In this document: one piece after another, positions 8,461 through 16,508 of the stretch
Layout: every line of letters starts with the position of its first letter
Numbering within the stretch: the first letter of the stretch is position 1
Source: WTFY01 sp965220895
Lineage (GTDB): Bacteria; Pseudomonadota; Gammaproteobacteria; UBA4575
DNA: 64,000 nucleotides
Assembly: GCA_965220895.1 (NCBI GenBank)
Contig: OZ244850.1
Location: forward strand, 1,302,001-1,366,000
Direction of reading: 5' to 3'
The notes under the pieces: model-generated
Databases searched by the model: none
Told to the model about the DNA's origin: nothing
The model's input: the letters and a program-made list of their open reading frames with translations, nothing else
Position numbers and translations under genes: made by a program

Positions 8461-9426
8461 TCAATCGGGTTGATGTGCCTGCCCAAGCCTTTCTTCGATT
8501 CTGTCAAACAGGATTGCGGCAATATTGAGACCGCACATCTTGTCGAGTTCCCGGATGCCGGTCGGGCTGGTCACGTTGATTTCCGTCAGGTAGTCACCGA
8601 TCACGTCGATTCCCACGAAGTCCAGTTGCCGGGCCTCCAGTTCGGGCCGGATTTGTTCACAAATCCATCGGTCCCGTTCGGTCAGGGCGGCGGCTTTTGG
8701 CGTGCCTCCCTTGGCTAGGTTGGCGCGCAGTTCCCCTGCGGCGGGAACCCGCACCAGGGCCTGCGGTACGGGCTCCCCGCCAATGAGCAAAATCCGTTTG
8801 TCACCTTCGCGGTACTCGGCAATCAGTTTCTGTGCCATCACCGAGCGGGTACCGTGCTGGGTTGAGGTTTCTAGGATCACGGCCCGGTTCGGGTCATCGT
8901 GTCGCACGCGAAAGACCAGGTCGCCTGCCATGCCGTCCAGAGGCTTGACCACGGCCTCCTTGTGTTCGTCGACGAAATGCTCCAGCGCCTGACGGTTGCG
9001 GCTGACCACATAGGGTACGGTGCACTCTGCGAAGCAGGTGGCGAACAACTTCTCATTGGTATCCCGCAGGCTGGCGGGATTATTTATCACCAGTACCCCG
9101 CTTTGCTGTACGCGCTCCAGCAAAAAGGTCGTATAGATGTACTCCATGTCGAACGGCGGGTCCTTTCGCATCAGTATCACGTCGAACTCATCCAGTTTCT
9201 CGGTCGTTCGCGCCTGCACCTCGGCCCAGTTGACCGGGTCGTCCCTCACCGTGATGCGGGCCGTGTGTCCCAGGATTTCGCCGTCTTGCAGAAAAATGTC
9301 GGACGGTTGCAGATAATGGATGTGCCAGGCCCGGCACTGTGCTTCCAGCAGCATGGCGAAGGTGCTGTCCTTGTGAATATTGATGCCCTCTACAGGGTCC
9401 ATGACTACACCGAGTTTAATGGTCAT
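8461..9426 (-). CDS. gshB: Glutathione synthetase
   Basis: ATP-grasp enzyme that joins gamma-glutamylcysteine and glycine; 321 residues from MTIKLGVVMDP at 9426. Seen are VLMRKDPPFDMEYIY near residue 78, the ATP-binding VVKPLDGMAGDLVFRV (the usual GMGG is GMAG here), the LIGGEPVPQALVRVP strand, ELRANLAKGG (usual RGNLA has Ala for Gly) and the late EINVTSPTGIREL. The two Gly-to-Ala changes lie in flexible nucleotide-binding loops; whether they matter is unknown. It precedes yqgE by 138 bases, as in Pseudomonas, where a tonB-like gene intervenes. Confidence 0.95.
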   Translation of the reverse strand: MTIKLGVVMDPVEGINIHKDSTFAMLLEAQCRAWHIHYLQPSDIFLQDGEILGHTARITVRDDPVNWAEVQARTTEKLDEFDVILMRKDPPFDMEYIYTTFLLERVQQSGVLVINNPASLRDTNEKLFATCFAECTVPYVVSRNRQALEHFVDEHKEAVVKPLDGMAGDLVFRVRHDDPNRAVILETSTQHGTRSVMAQKLIAEYREGDKRILLIGGEPVPQALVRVPAAGELRANLAKGGTPKAAALTERDRWICEQIRPELEARQLDFVGIDVIGDYLTEINVTSPTGIRELDKMCGLNIAAILFDRIEERLGQAHQPD

Positions 9427-9552
9427 CGAAAGGCACTGCCTCGTCTGTACTGGCTGTCCACAGGATACCATCCCAGATCGGGATTTCCGGCAGGAAAAAT
9501 GGGCTGAGCCCTGCGGGACCGTGCAAGGGGGCAGGGTCGCACAGGTGACCTG

Positions 9553-10302
9553 CTAGCAATCGTCATGCTGCGACAAGTCTCCCCACAGCATCTGTGCACT
9601 GACGACGGCCGTCAACGCGGCCGTTTCGGTACGCAATGTCCGCGGACCCAGGGCGATGGCCTCAAACCCCTGGGCCAGGATCCGGTCCGTCTCAGTTTCG
9701 GTCAGGCCACCCTCCGGGCCGATCACAAGCCAGACTTTTGCCAGGGGATCCCGGGCGAAGTGCGCCAGCCCGTGACCTGCGCCAATGTCGAGGACGAATC
9801 CCCGTGCATCTTCGCCGGGCGGACGCAGGCTGCCCAAATCCTGTGCCTCGTGCAGCACCGGAAGCACTGCGCGTCCACACTGTTCGCAGGCGCTGATGAT
9901 GATGTTCTGCCAGTGCCGTCGCCGGTTTGCCCGGACCTGGTCCGAGAACCGGGTCACCGTGCGTTCGGTGATGACCGGGTGTATTTCGGTCACGCCCGCC
10001 TCGACGGTCTTCTGGATGGCGAAGTCCATATGTGTATTTCTCGATATGCCGAGCACCAGGTGGGTTTGCAGTACGGATTCCTTTCTGGCAGGGGTCCGGT
10101 CCGTGATCCGGACCGTCGCCGCTTTCTTGTGAAAGGTAACCGGCTGGCCGGGGTAGTCGTAGCCGTCTCCGTTGAACAGGATCAGCGGCGAGTGCTTGTC
10201 GATGCGAAGTACGCGGGCCGCGTGATGGCGCGTGCTGTCATCCAGACTGACTTCGCCGTGCACGGTCAACTCTTGAGGGGTGTACAGACGAATGGCCTGC
10301 AT
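9553..10302 (-). CDS. rsmE: 16S rRNA (uracil1498-N3)-methyltransferase RsmE
   Basis: A SPOUT-class methyltransferase of 249 residues that methylates U1498 of 16S rRNA. The N-terminal PUA-like region contains RHHAARVLR, and the C-terminal knot holds the SAM-binding stretches VIGPEGGLTETE and ALGPRTLRTETAAL. CEQCGRA in the middle is also typical. It lies between ahcY (27 bases upstream) and gshB (126 bases downstream). Placing a SAM-using enzyme next to metK-ahcY is common in this lineage but need not be functional. Confidence 0.95.
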   Translation of the reverse strand: MQAIRLYTPQELTVHGEVSLDDSTRHHAARVLRIDKHSPLILFNGDGYDYPGQPVTFHKKAATVRITDRTPARKESVLQTHLVLGISRNTHMDFAIQKTVEAGVTEIHPVITERTVTRFSDQVRANRRRHWQNIIISACEQCGRAVLPVLHEAQDLGSLRPPGEDARGFVLDIGAGHGLAHFARDPLAKVWLVIGPEGGLTETETDRILAQGFEAIALGPRTLRTETAALTAVVSAQMLWGDLSQHDDC

Positions 10303-10329
10303 GGTGCCGAAGGCAAGTGAGCGCCGGGT

Positions 10330-11643
10330 TCAGTAGCGGTAGTAATCCGGTTTAAAGGGCCCGTTCAGATCTACCCGGATGTATTCCGCCTGTTCCGGGG
10401 TCAGACGGGTCAGTTTCGCACCGATTTTGTCCAGATGCAGGCGCGCAACTTCCTCGTCGAGCATCTTGGGCAGCACGTAAACCTTGTTTTCGTACCGGTC
10501 AGGATTTTTCCACAGTTCCATTTGTGCGAGCACCTGGTTGGTAAAGGAGTTCGACATCACGAAGCTCGGGTGTCCTGTAGCGCAGCCCAGATTCACGAGG
10601 CGGCCTTCTGCGAGGAGGAGGATGCGCTTGCCGTCCGGAAAGAGGATGTGATCCACCTGTGGCTTGATGTTCTCCCACGGGTACTGCCTGAGGCTTGCGA
10701 CATCGATTTCATTGTCAAAGTGCCCGATGTTGCAAACAATGGCCTGGTCCTTCATGGCTCGCAGATGATCATGGCTGATGACATGGTAATTACCGGTTGC
10801 GGTCACAAAAATGTCTGCACTTGAGACCACTTCCTCCAGGGTGACCACACGGTACCCGGCCATGGCAGCCTGCAATGCGCAAATGGGATCAATCTCCGTG
10901 ATGAGGACGTTCGCCCCGAGGCTGCGCAGGGATTGCGCACAGCCCTTGCCCACATCGCCGAAGCCGAAGACCACCGCGGTTTTTGCCGCGATCATGACAT
11001 CGGTGGCGCGCTTGATTCCGTCCACCAGGGATTCACGACAGCCGTACAGGTTGTCAAACTTGGACTTGGTCACGGAATCGTTCACGTTGAATGCCGGGAC
11101 TTTGAGGTCATTGTTTTTTTCCATTTCCAGCAGGCGGTGAACCCCGGTGGTCGTCTCTTCGGATAGTCCCTTGACCTGGTCCAGCAGCTCGGGAAAGTTT
11201 TCGTGCATGATCTTGGTCAGGTCGCCGCCGTCGTCGAGCAGCAGGTTCGGATGCCAGCTGTCGGGTCCGTGGATGGTCTGTTCAATGCACCAGACGTAGT
11301 CCTCCTCGGTTTCGCCTTTCCAGGCAAACACGGGAATACCACTAGCCGCCATGGCCGCGGCCGCATGATCCTGGGTGGAGAATATGTTGCAGGAGGACCA
11401 TCGGACCTGGGCACCCAGTGCCGTCAGGGTTTCGATCAGTACGGCGGTCTGCACCGTCATGTGCAGGCAGCCCGCGATGCGCGCACCGGCCAGCGGTTTC
11501 TCATCACCGTACTTCTCGCGCAGGGCCATCAGGCCAGGCATCTCGGTTTCGGCAATGGCGATCTCCTTGCGCCCCCAGTCTGCCAGGGCGAGGTCCGCCA
11601 CCTTGAAATCCGCTACCACTTTCTGCGCAGGTTGAATGCTCAT
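10330..11643 (-). CDS. ahcY: Adenosylhomocysteinase
   Basis: Reversibly splits S-adenosylhomocysteine into adenosine and homocysteine, removing the inhibitor of methyltransferases and feeding methionine resynthesis. NAD-binding GFGDVGKGCAQSL lies near residue 226; catalytic residues lie in NVNDSVTKSKFDN; the C-terminal end GPFKPDYYRY is the family's invariant tail. MSIQPAQK at 11643 is taken as the start, giving 437 residues. metK ends 33 bases upstream, leaving no room for an SAH riboswitch, so control must come from upstream of metK. Confidence 0.97.
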   Translation of the reverse strand: MSIQPAQKVVADFKVADLALADWGRKEIAIAETEMPGLMALREKYGDEKPLAGARIAGCLHMTVQTAVLIETLTALGAQVRWSSCNIFSTQDHAAAAMAASGIPVFAWKGETEEDYVWCIEQTIHGPDSWHPNLLLDDGGDLTKIMHENFPELLDQVKGLSEETTTGVHRLLEMEKNNDLKVPAFNVNDSVTKSKFDNLYGCRESLVDGIKRATDVMIAAKTAVVFGFGDVGKGCAQSLRSLGANVLITEIDPICALQAAMAGYRVVTLEEVVSSADIFVTATGNYHVISHDHLRAMKDQAIVCNIGHFDNEIDVASLRQYPWENIKPQVDHILFPDGKRILLLAEGRLVNLGCATGHPSFVMSNSFTNQVLAQMELWKNPDRYENKVYVLPKMLDEEVARLHLDKIGAKLTRLTPEQAEYIRVDLNGPFKPDYYRY

Positions 11644-11676
11644 GATCTTATCTTGCCGTTCAGCCAATTTGCGGCA

Positions 11677-12849
11677 TTATACCATTGCGCCCAGTCCAGC
11701 CCGTTCCTTGAGTTCGTCCACCCGGTCCGTACGCTCCCAGCGAAAACTGTCCTCGCTGCGGCCAAAATGCCCGTAGGTGGCCGTGGCCCGGTAGATCGGG
11801 TGAAGCAGGTCCAGCATGGTCAGAATTCCATACGGAGACAGGTCAAACATGTCCCGGATGATGGCCTCGATCCTGTCATCTGCGATGATCCCCGTGCCGA
11901 AGGTATTGATCGAGATGGAAGTCGGTTGCGCCACGCCGATGGCGTACGAGATCTGGATTTCGCAGCGTTCTGCCAGTTCGGCCGCGACCACGTTCTTGGC
12001 AACATAGCGTCCCGCATATGCTGCCGAGCGATCGACTTTTGAGGGGTCCTTGCCTGAGAAGGCACCGCCGCCATGGCGCGCCATGCCCCCGTAGGTATCG
12101 ACGATGATCTTGCGTCCGGTCAGCCCGCAATCCCCGACCGGGCCTCCTGTCTCGAACCGGCCGGTCGGATTGATGTGAATCTTCGTGTCTGCCGTCATCC
12201 ATTTTTCCGGCAGCACCGGCTTGATGATCAGTTCCCGGACCGCTTCGTGCAGGTCTTCCTGGCTGACTTCCGGGTCATGCTGGGTGGAGAGCACCACCGC
12301 CTCGATGCAACAGGGTATTTCGTCCTCATAGGCAAAGGTGACCTGACTCTTGGCATCCGGGCGCAACCAGGCCAGTTGTCCGGCTCGCCTGACTGCGGAC
12401 TGTTGCTGTACCAGGCGGTGCGCATAGGTGATTGGTGCCGGCATGAGTACATCGGTCTCGTTGCAGGCGTAGCCGAACATCATGCCCTGATCCCCCGCAC
12501 CCTGATCCTCCCTGCTTTCGCGGTCGACCCCGCGTGCAATGTCGGGCGACTGCTTGCCCAGCGCATTGATGACAGCACAGGTATGTCCATCAAAACCGAT
12601 TCTGGAGTGGTCATACCCAATCTCGTTCACAGTCCGTCTCACGAGGGACTCGAGGTCCGTGTGGGCCGTGGTGGTGATCTCACCGGCCAGTACGACCATG
12701 CCGGTTTTCACAAGGGTCTCGCAGGCTACGCGGGCATCGGGATCCTGCTCGAGAAGGGCATCGAGCACGGCATCGGAGATCTGGTCTGCCATCTTGTCCG
12801 GATGTCCCTCGGATACGGACTCGGAGGTGAAAACGCGTGTCGCAGGCAT
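11677..12849 (-). CDS. metK: S-adenosylmethionine synthetase
   Basis: Makes SAM from methionine and ATP. The 390-residue chain shows the three signatures: ESVSEGHPDKMADQISDA at the N-terminus, GAGDQGMMFGYA near residue 115, and the P-loop-like GGGAFSGKDPSKVDRS near residue 260. It is the first gene of the long minus-strand run. metK-ahcY form a methyl-cycle pair here, with metX-metW at the far end. A 21-bp near-palindrome lies 23 bases before the start and may be an operator or a hairpin. Confidence 0.97.
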   Translation of the reverse strand: MPATRVFTSESVSEGHPDKMADQISDAVLDALLEQDPDARVACETLVKTGMVVLAGEITTTAHTDLESLVRRTVNEIGYDHSRIGFDGHTCAVINALGKQSPDIARGVDRESREDQGAGDQGMMFGYACNETDVLMPAPITYAHRLVQQQSAVRRAGQLAWLRPDAKSQVTFAYEDEIPCCIEAVVLSTQHDPEVSQEDLHEAVRELIIKPVLPEKWMTADTKIHINPTGRFETGGPVGDCGLTGRKIIVDTYGGMARHGGGAFSGKDPSKVDRSAAYAGRYVAKNVVAAELAERCEIQISYAIGVAQPTSISINTFGTGIIADDRIEAIIRDMFDLSPYGILTMLDLLHPIYRATATYGHFGRSEDSFRWERTDRVDELKERAGLGAMV

Positions 12850-12871
12850 GGGCCTCTTCGGGTCTGGTATG

Positions 12872-12892
12872 GCCTGTCAACGGTTAACAGGC
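12872..12892. promoter_or_regulatory. Near-perfect 21-bp palindrome upstream of metK
   Basis: Arms GCCTGT (12872-12877) and ACAGGC (12887-12892) enclose AAC...GTT arms around a central G, with one mismatched pair. It lies between metK (23 bases away) and the divergent thioredoxin-fold gene (about 60 bases away). It could be a transcription factor operator acting on either gene or a 5' UTR hairpin of metK. No known SAM/SAH riboswitch or MetJ box (AGACGTCT) is recognisable. Function is inferred only from symmetry and position. Confidence 0.35.
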
Positions 12893-12952
12893 GCCTTGAA
12901 TCGCGCTATTCTACGCAATTCGAGTACATTTAAGAAATGCATTCCTGATTCC

Positions 12953-13510
12953 ATGGCGCGCACACCTTCCAACATGATGCCCTTGGGTACCCCGGCCCCG
13001 GAATTTTGCCTGCCGGATACGGTTTCCGGGAAGGAAGTGTGCCTGTCGGATATGCGTGGCGAGATTGCGACCGTGGTCATGTTCATATGCAACCACTGCC
13101 CCTTTGTAAAGCATATCCAGGATGAACTGGTCCGGCTCGGTCAAGAGTATCCTGCCCGCGGTGTCTCGCTGGTTGCTGTCAGTTCCAACGATGCCGTCCA
13201 GTATCCCGAGGACTCACCGGAAAACATGAAGGCCCTGGCGGTGTCCCTCGGATATACCTTTCCTTATCTGTATGACGAGACCCAGCAGGCGGCGAGGCTG
13301 TACGATGCGGCCTGCACACCCGATTTCTATGTCTTTGATCAGGCACTGGAGTGCGTATACCGGGGACAACTGGACGATTCGCGACCGGGCAATGACATCC
13401 CTGTCACCGGTGAAAGCCTGCGCCTTGCCCTTGATGCCCTGCTGGCGGGTCAAAGTGTCGATCCCGAACAGAAACCCAGTATAGGGTGCAACATCAAGTG
13501 GAAGGCATGA
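12953..13510 (+). CDS. Thioredoxin-fold (AhpC/TSA-like) redox protein
   Basis: A 185-residue protein of the AhpC/TSA-Redoxin superfamily, with the start at ATG 12953 (MARTPSNM). After the APEFCLPDTVSG strand comes the active-site segment FICNHCPFVKHI, a CxxC-type pair (C-N-H-C) near residues 47-50. The later VAVSSNDAVQYPEDSPENM and ACTPDFYVFD (cis-Pro) elements are typical of a well-defined family usually annotated as thioredoxin family protein. No signal peptide is visible, so a cytoplasmic location is likely. Substrate unknown. It is divergent from metK and upstream of, but separated by 184 bases from, the efflux genes. Confidence 0.85.
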   Translation: MARTPSNMMPLGTPAPEFCLPDTVSGKEVCLSDMRGEIATVVMFICNHCPFVKHIQDELVRLGQEYPARGVSLVAVSSNDAVQYPEDSPENMKALAVSLGYTFPYLYDETQQAARLYDAACTPDFYVFDQALECVYRGQLDDSRPGNDIPVTGESLRLALDALLAGQSVDPEQKPSIGCNIKWKA

Positions 13511-13694
13511 CATCTTGCTAGGAATAAGCCAAAAGGGAAGGTTCACCGGCTGAACCAGAGCAGTGGGAATGGCCGGACCGCCTGTTCTGGATGATGGCGC
13601 AGCGACCGACAATCTCTGTCCGAGTCGATGCGGGCTCGATGAAGAGGTCGCTGATCAGAAGTTTCCGCATCGCATCCGTAATGCGATAGGCTGC

Positions 13695-15272
13695 ATGGTA
13701 ATGGCAACTGTTTCAGGAAGATTGACAACGCACCGGCGCTACCCCGCACCGGCGGTGCTGCTCCCAGTCATTGCCGGATTTCTAATGGCCGCATGTTCAC
13801 AAAAATCATTCCTGCCAGTCCAGGAACCCGTGCCGCAGTTGCCCGGGGAATTCACCGGGGAGGCGGTGGCCGAGGCCTACGCGCCGCTGGAGTGGTGGAA
13901 AACATTCAACGATCCGGTACTCGACCGGGTCGTTGAAGCCGCACTTGCCTCCAACTTCGACCTAGCGGGGGCCGTGGCACGTGTGGAACAGGCCCGGGCC
14001 CGGGCACGCATCGCGAATGCAGCCCGGTACCCTGCGCTTCAGCCAGCAGCGGTTGCCGAGGACACGGATTCACCGACCAATGCCGGGGTGGGCCAGCAGA
14101 TTGAAGAGGTCGGGTTGAGCCCGGAACTCAAACAGGAGTTTGGCATTTCTGTACCGGACCGCCTGGCGGTAACCACATACTCCCTGAGTGCAGAATTCTC
14201 CTACGAGGCCGACTTCTGGGGCCGCAACCGCAATGATGCACAGGCGGCCCGTGCCAAGTACCTGGCTTCCGAGTGGGACCACCGTGCAGCCCGTATCGGG
14301 GTTGTTGCGGAAACTGTGCGCACCTACATTGAAGTCGCCTGGCTGCGCCGACAACTTGGACTGTCAGACGAGATCGTCGGAATCCTGAAGGAGCGCGAGA
14401 AACTCACCACGGCACGCTATCACCGTGGTCTGAATACGGCGCGCGAGCTCTACACAGCGCGCCTGCAGCTGTGGAATTCGCAGGCTGAACTGCCTGCCGT
14501 CAGGGGTCAGCTGGCCGACGCACAGGGACGTCTCTGGGTACTGCTGGGAGGATACCGGTCGGACCTGGCCGGTATGCTGCCCGATTCCCTGTCGCCGTCG
14601 ATGACGTACGAGCGTGTTCCGGTGGGTATCCCGGCGGACCTTCTCGCGCAACGCCCCGATGTGGGTGCGGCCCGCCAGCACATGGAAGCGGCCCGCTATG
14701 CAGTCGGCGCCCGTCGGGCTGAACTTCTGCCGTCTCTGTCTTTGTCCGGTTCCATCGGCCTGCAGGGTTCGGACACTGATCAGTGGTTTGATGCGGACCA
14801 GTGGTTCAAAAACCTGAGCCTGAATCTGGTAGGACCGGTATTTCAGGGCAAGCGCCTGCGCCACAACGTGACCCTCGCAGAGACCCGGCTGGAAGAAGCG
14901 GTTTCGGCTTACAGGCACTCTGTGGTGACTGCGGTCAACGAGGTCGAGGCGGTGCTGGCCCAGCTGGAAACCAGCCACCATCGCCATGTCCTGTTGAGTT
15001 CCTCCGTCGAGGAGGCCCGGGCGGAGGCCGCCTTTCAGGAGCGGCGCTACCGGTCCGGGGTCGGGGACTATGATGACTTTCTTGCCGCCTTGGAAACCCT
15101 CACCAGCATGAGGTCCTCGCTGGTTGCGGCAGAGCGTGATCTGGGCTACATGCGGCTCGCGCTGCACCGCGCCCTGGGCGGTGTGTGGACGGTTTCTGAC
15201 CCTGGCGCCGTACAAATTGACGATTCTCCACAGGTTGCAGGCCCGCAAGTTGCAACCTTACCCCCTGAGTAA
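13695..15272 (+). CDS. RND efflux outer-membrane lipoprotein (NodT/OprM family)
   Basis: TolC-like outer-membrane channel of a tripartite pump. A lipoprotein signal peptide ends in FLMAACSQKS, with Cys about 36 residues from the start, so the mature protein would be lipidated. The WWKTFNDPVLDRVVEAAL opening and the GIPADLLAQRPDVGAARQHM segment are hallmarks of the NodT subfamily, each followed by a coiled-coil helical repeat. The start is ATG 13695 or 13701; weak AGG at 13688-13690 does not decide. The adaptor gene follows after 6 bases. A GGTTCA/TGAACC inverted repeat (13540-13556) lies in the 5' region. Confidence 0.92.
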   Translation: MVMATVSGRLTTHRRYPAPAVLLPVIAGFLMAACSQKSFLPVQEPVPQLPGEFTGEAVAEAYAPLEWWKTFNDPVLDRVVEAALASNFDLAGAVARVEQARARARIANAARYPALQPAAVAEDTDSPTNAGVGQQIEEVGLSPELKQEFGISVPDRLAVTTYSLSAEFSYEADFWGRNRNDAQAARAKYLASEWDHRAARIGVVAETVRTYIEVAWLRRQLGLSDEIVGILKEREKLTTARYHRGLNTARELYTARLQLWNSQAELPAVRGQLADAQGRLWVLLGGYRSDLAGMLPDSLSPSMTYERVPVGIPADLLAQRPDVGAARQHMEAARYAVGARRAELLPSLSLSGSIGLQGSDTDQWFDADQWFKNLSLNLVGPVFQGKRLRHNVTLAETRLEEAVSAYRHSVVTAVNEVEAVLAQLETSHHRHVLLSSSVEEARAEAAFQERRYRSGVGDYDDFLAALETLTSMRSSLVAAERDLGYMRLALHRALGGVWTVSDPGAVQIDDSPQVAGPQVATLPPE

Positions 15273-15278
15273 ATCAGC

Positions 15279-16508
15279 ATGAATAGACTGAAGAACAAAC
15301 TGAAAGCTTACCTGGTTGCCGCAGGGATCTTGGCCGGCGCGGTGGCGCTGGCCGCCATTCTGGTGTCACTCGCCCCTGAGCCGGAGCGTCGTGAACAACC
15401 GCCCCAGATTCCATTTGTCCAGTCGGCTCGGGTGATGTCCGGGGAGGGGGCCATCCCCGTATACGGTGCCGGCACGGTGCGGCCCAGTGCAGAGATCGAT
15501 GTCACCCCGCAAGTCAGTGGCAGGGTCGACTGGGTGAATCCGAGTTTCCACAGCGGCGGGCGACTCAAGGCGGGCGATACGATGTTCCGCATTGAACAGG
15601 CGGACTACCAGCATCGCCTTCGCGAAGCCATGGCCGACCTTGAAGACCGCAAGGTGGCACTTCTCGAGGCCCAGGAACTGGCGGCAGTGGCGCGCAGTGA
15701 ATACGAGCAGTATTCAGGGCGACAGCTTGAGTCCGGGGCCACGGTAGATCAGGCCAGCCCCTTGGTTTTGCGCGAGCCCCAGCTGAAGGCAGCTGAAGCG
15801 GCACTCAAGCGTGAGGAAGCCAGGGTGGCGGAAGCCAGGCTGGCTTTGTCCAGAACGAAGGTGAATGCACCCTTTGATGGCTATGTGCGAGAAGAGTCCG
15901 TGGACAAGGGACAGTTCCTGTCGGTGGGCAAGTCGGTGGGGCGACTGTTCGCCGCCGATGCTGTCGAAGTGGTGATCCCTCTTTCCGATGCCAGTACGGC
16001 CTTGATTCCCGGGCTGTGGAAACTGCAGGAGGGAAATGGCAAACGGCAGGTGCCTGCGCGCGTGATTGCCCGGTACGGCGATGAAAGCTTTGCGTGGAAC
16101 GGCTACGTCGATCGGGCCGAAGCCTCGCTGGACAAGCAGACCCGAACCATTGACGTGGTCGTGCGGGTTCCGGACCCCTTTTCCGCGGGCGAACAGGTGC
16201 AGGGGACGGCGCGTCCTGAGCATGCCCCCCCGCTGTTGATCGGCAAGTTTGTGGAAATAGAGATCCAGGGCATCACACCCGAAAGCTATTTCCAGGTACC
16301 GCGTTCCGCACTGCAGTCGAACAACGAGTTATGGGTGATTCGCGAAAACCAGTCAGTCGGAATTGTCCCGGTGCAGGTGCTGCAGCGCGGCGACGATGAA
16401 GTTTTTGTAACGGGTGCCTTGGAGAAAGGTCTTGCGGTCATCACCGGGGGAATCCAGTTTGCGACCGAAGGCATGATGGTTCGCAGCGAGACCGGCTTGA
16501 AACCATGA
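15279..16508 (+). CDS. RND efflux periplasmic adaptor (membrane fusion protein)
   Basis: A 409-residue HlyD/AcrA-type adaptor. One N-terminal membrane anchor (about residues 10-30) is followed by the barrel-sandwich half-motif around VTPQVSGRVDWVN, a coiled-coil hairpin of about 100 residues (EDRKVALLEAQELAAVARSE onward), the second lipoyl half LSRTKVNAPFDGYVREE and a beta-barrel. It bridges the inner-membrane pump and the outer-membrane channel. Its stop overlaps the RND transporter start by four bases. No regulator gene lies beside the operon, so its inducer cannot be guessed. Confidence 0.93.
   Translation: MNRLKNKLKAYLVAAGILAGAVALAAILVSLAPEPERREQPPQIPFVQSARVMSGEGAIPVYGAGTVRPSAEIDVTPQVSGRVDWVNPSFHSGGRLKAGDTMFRIEQADYQHRLREAMADLEDRKVALLEAQELAAVARSEYEQYSGRQLESGATVDQASPLVLREPQLKAAEAALKREEARVAEARLALSRTKVNAPFDGYVREESVDKGQFLSVGKSVGRLFAADAVEVVIPLSDASTALIPGLWKLQEGNGKRQVPARVIARYGDESFAWNGYVDRAEASLDKQTRTIDVVVRVPDPFSAGEQVQGTARPEHAPPLLIGKFVEIEIQGITPESYFQVPRSALQSNNELWVIRENQSVGIVPVQVLQRGDDEVFVTGALEKGLAVITGGIQFATEGMMVRSETGLKP

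Noticed and set aside
12850..12952. SAM or SAH riboswitch upstream of metK-ahcY
   Set aside because: The segment is only about 100 bases, and none of the conserved cores of those classes is recognisable; only a palindrome is seen.
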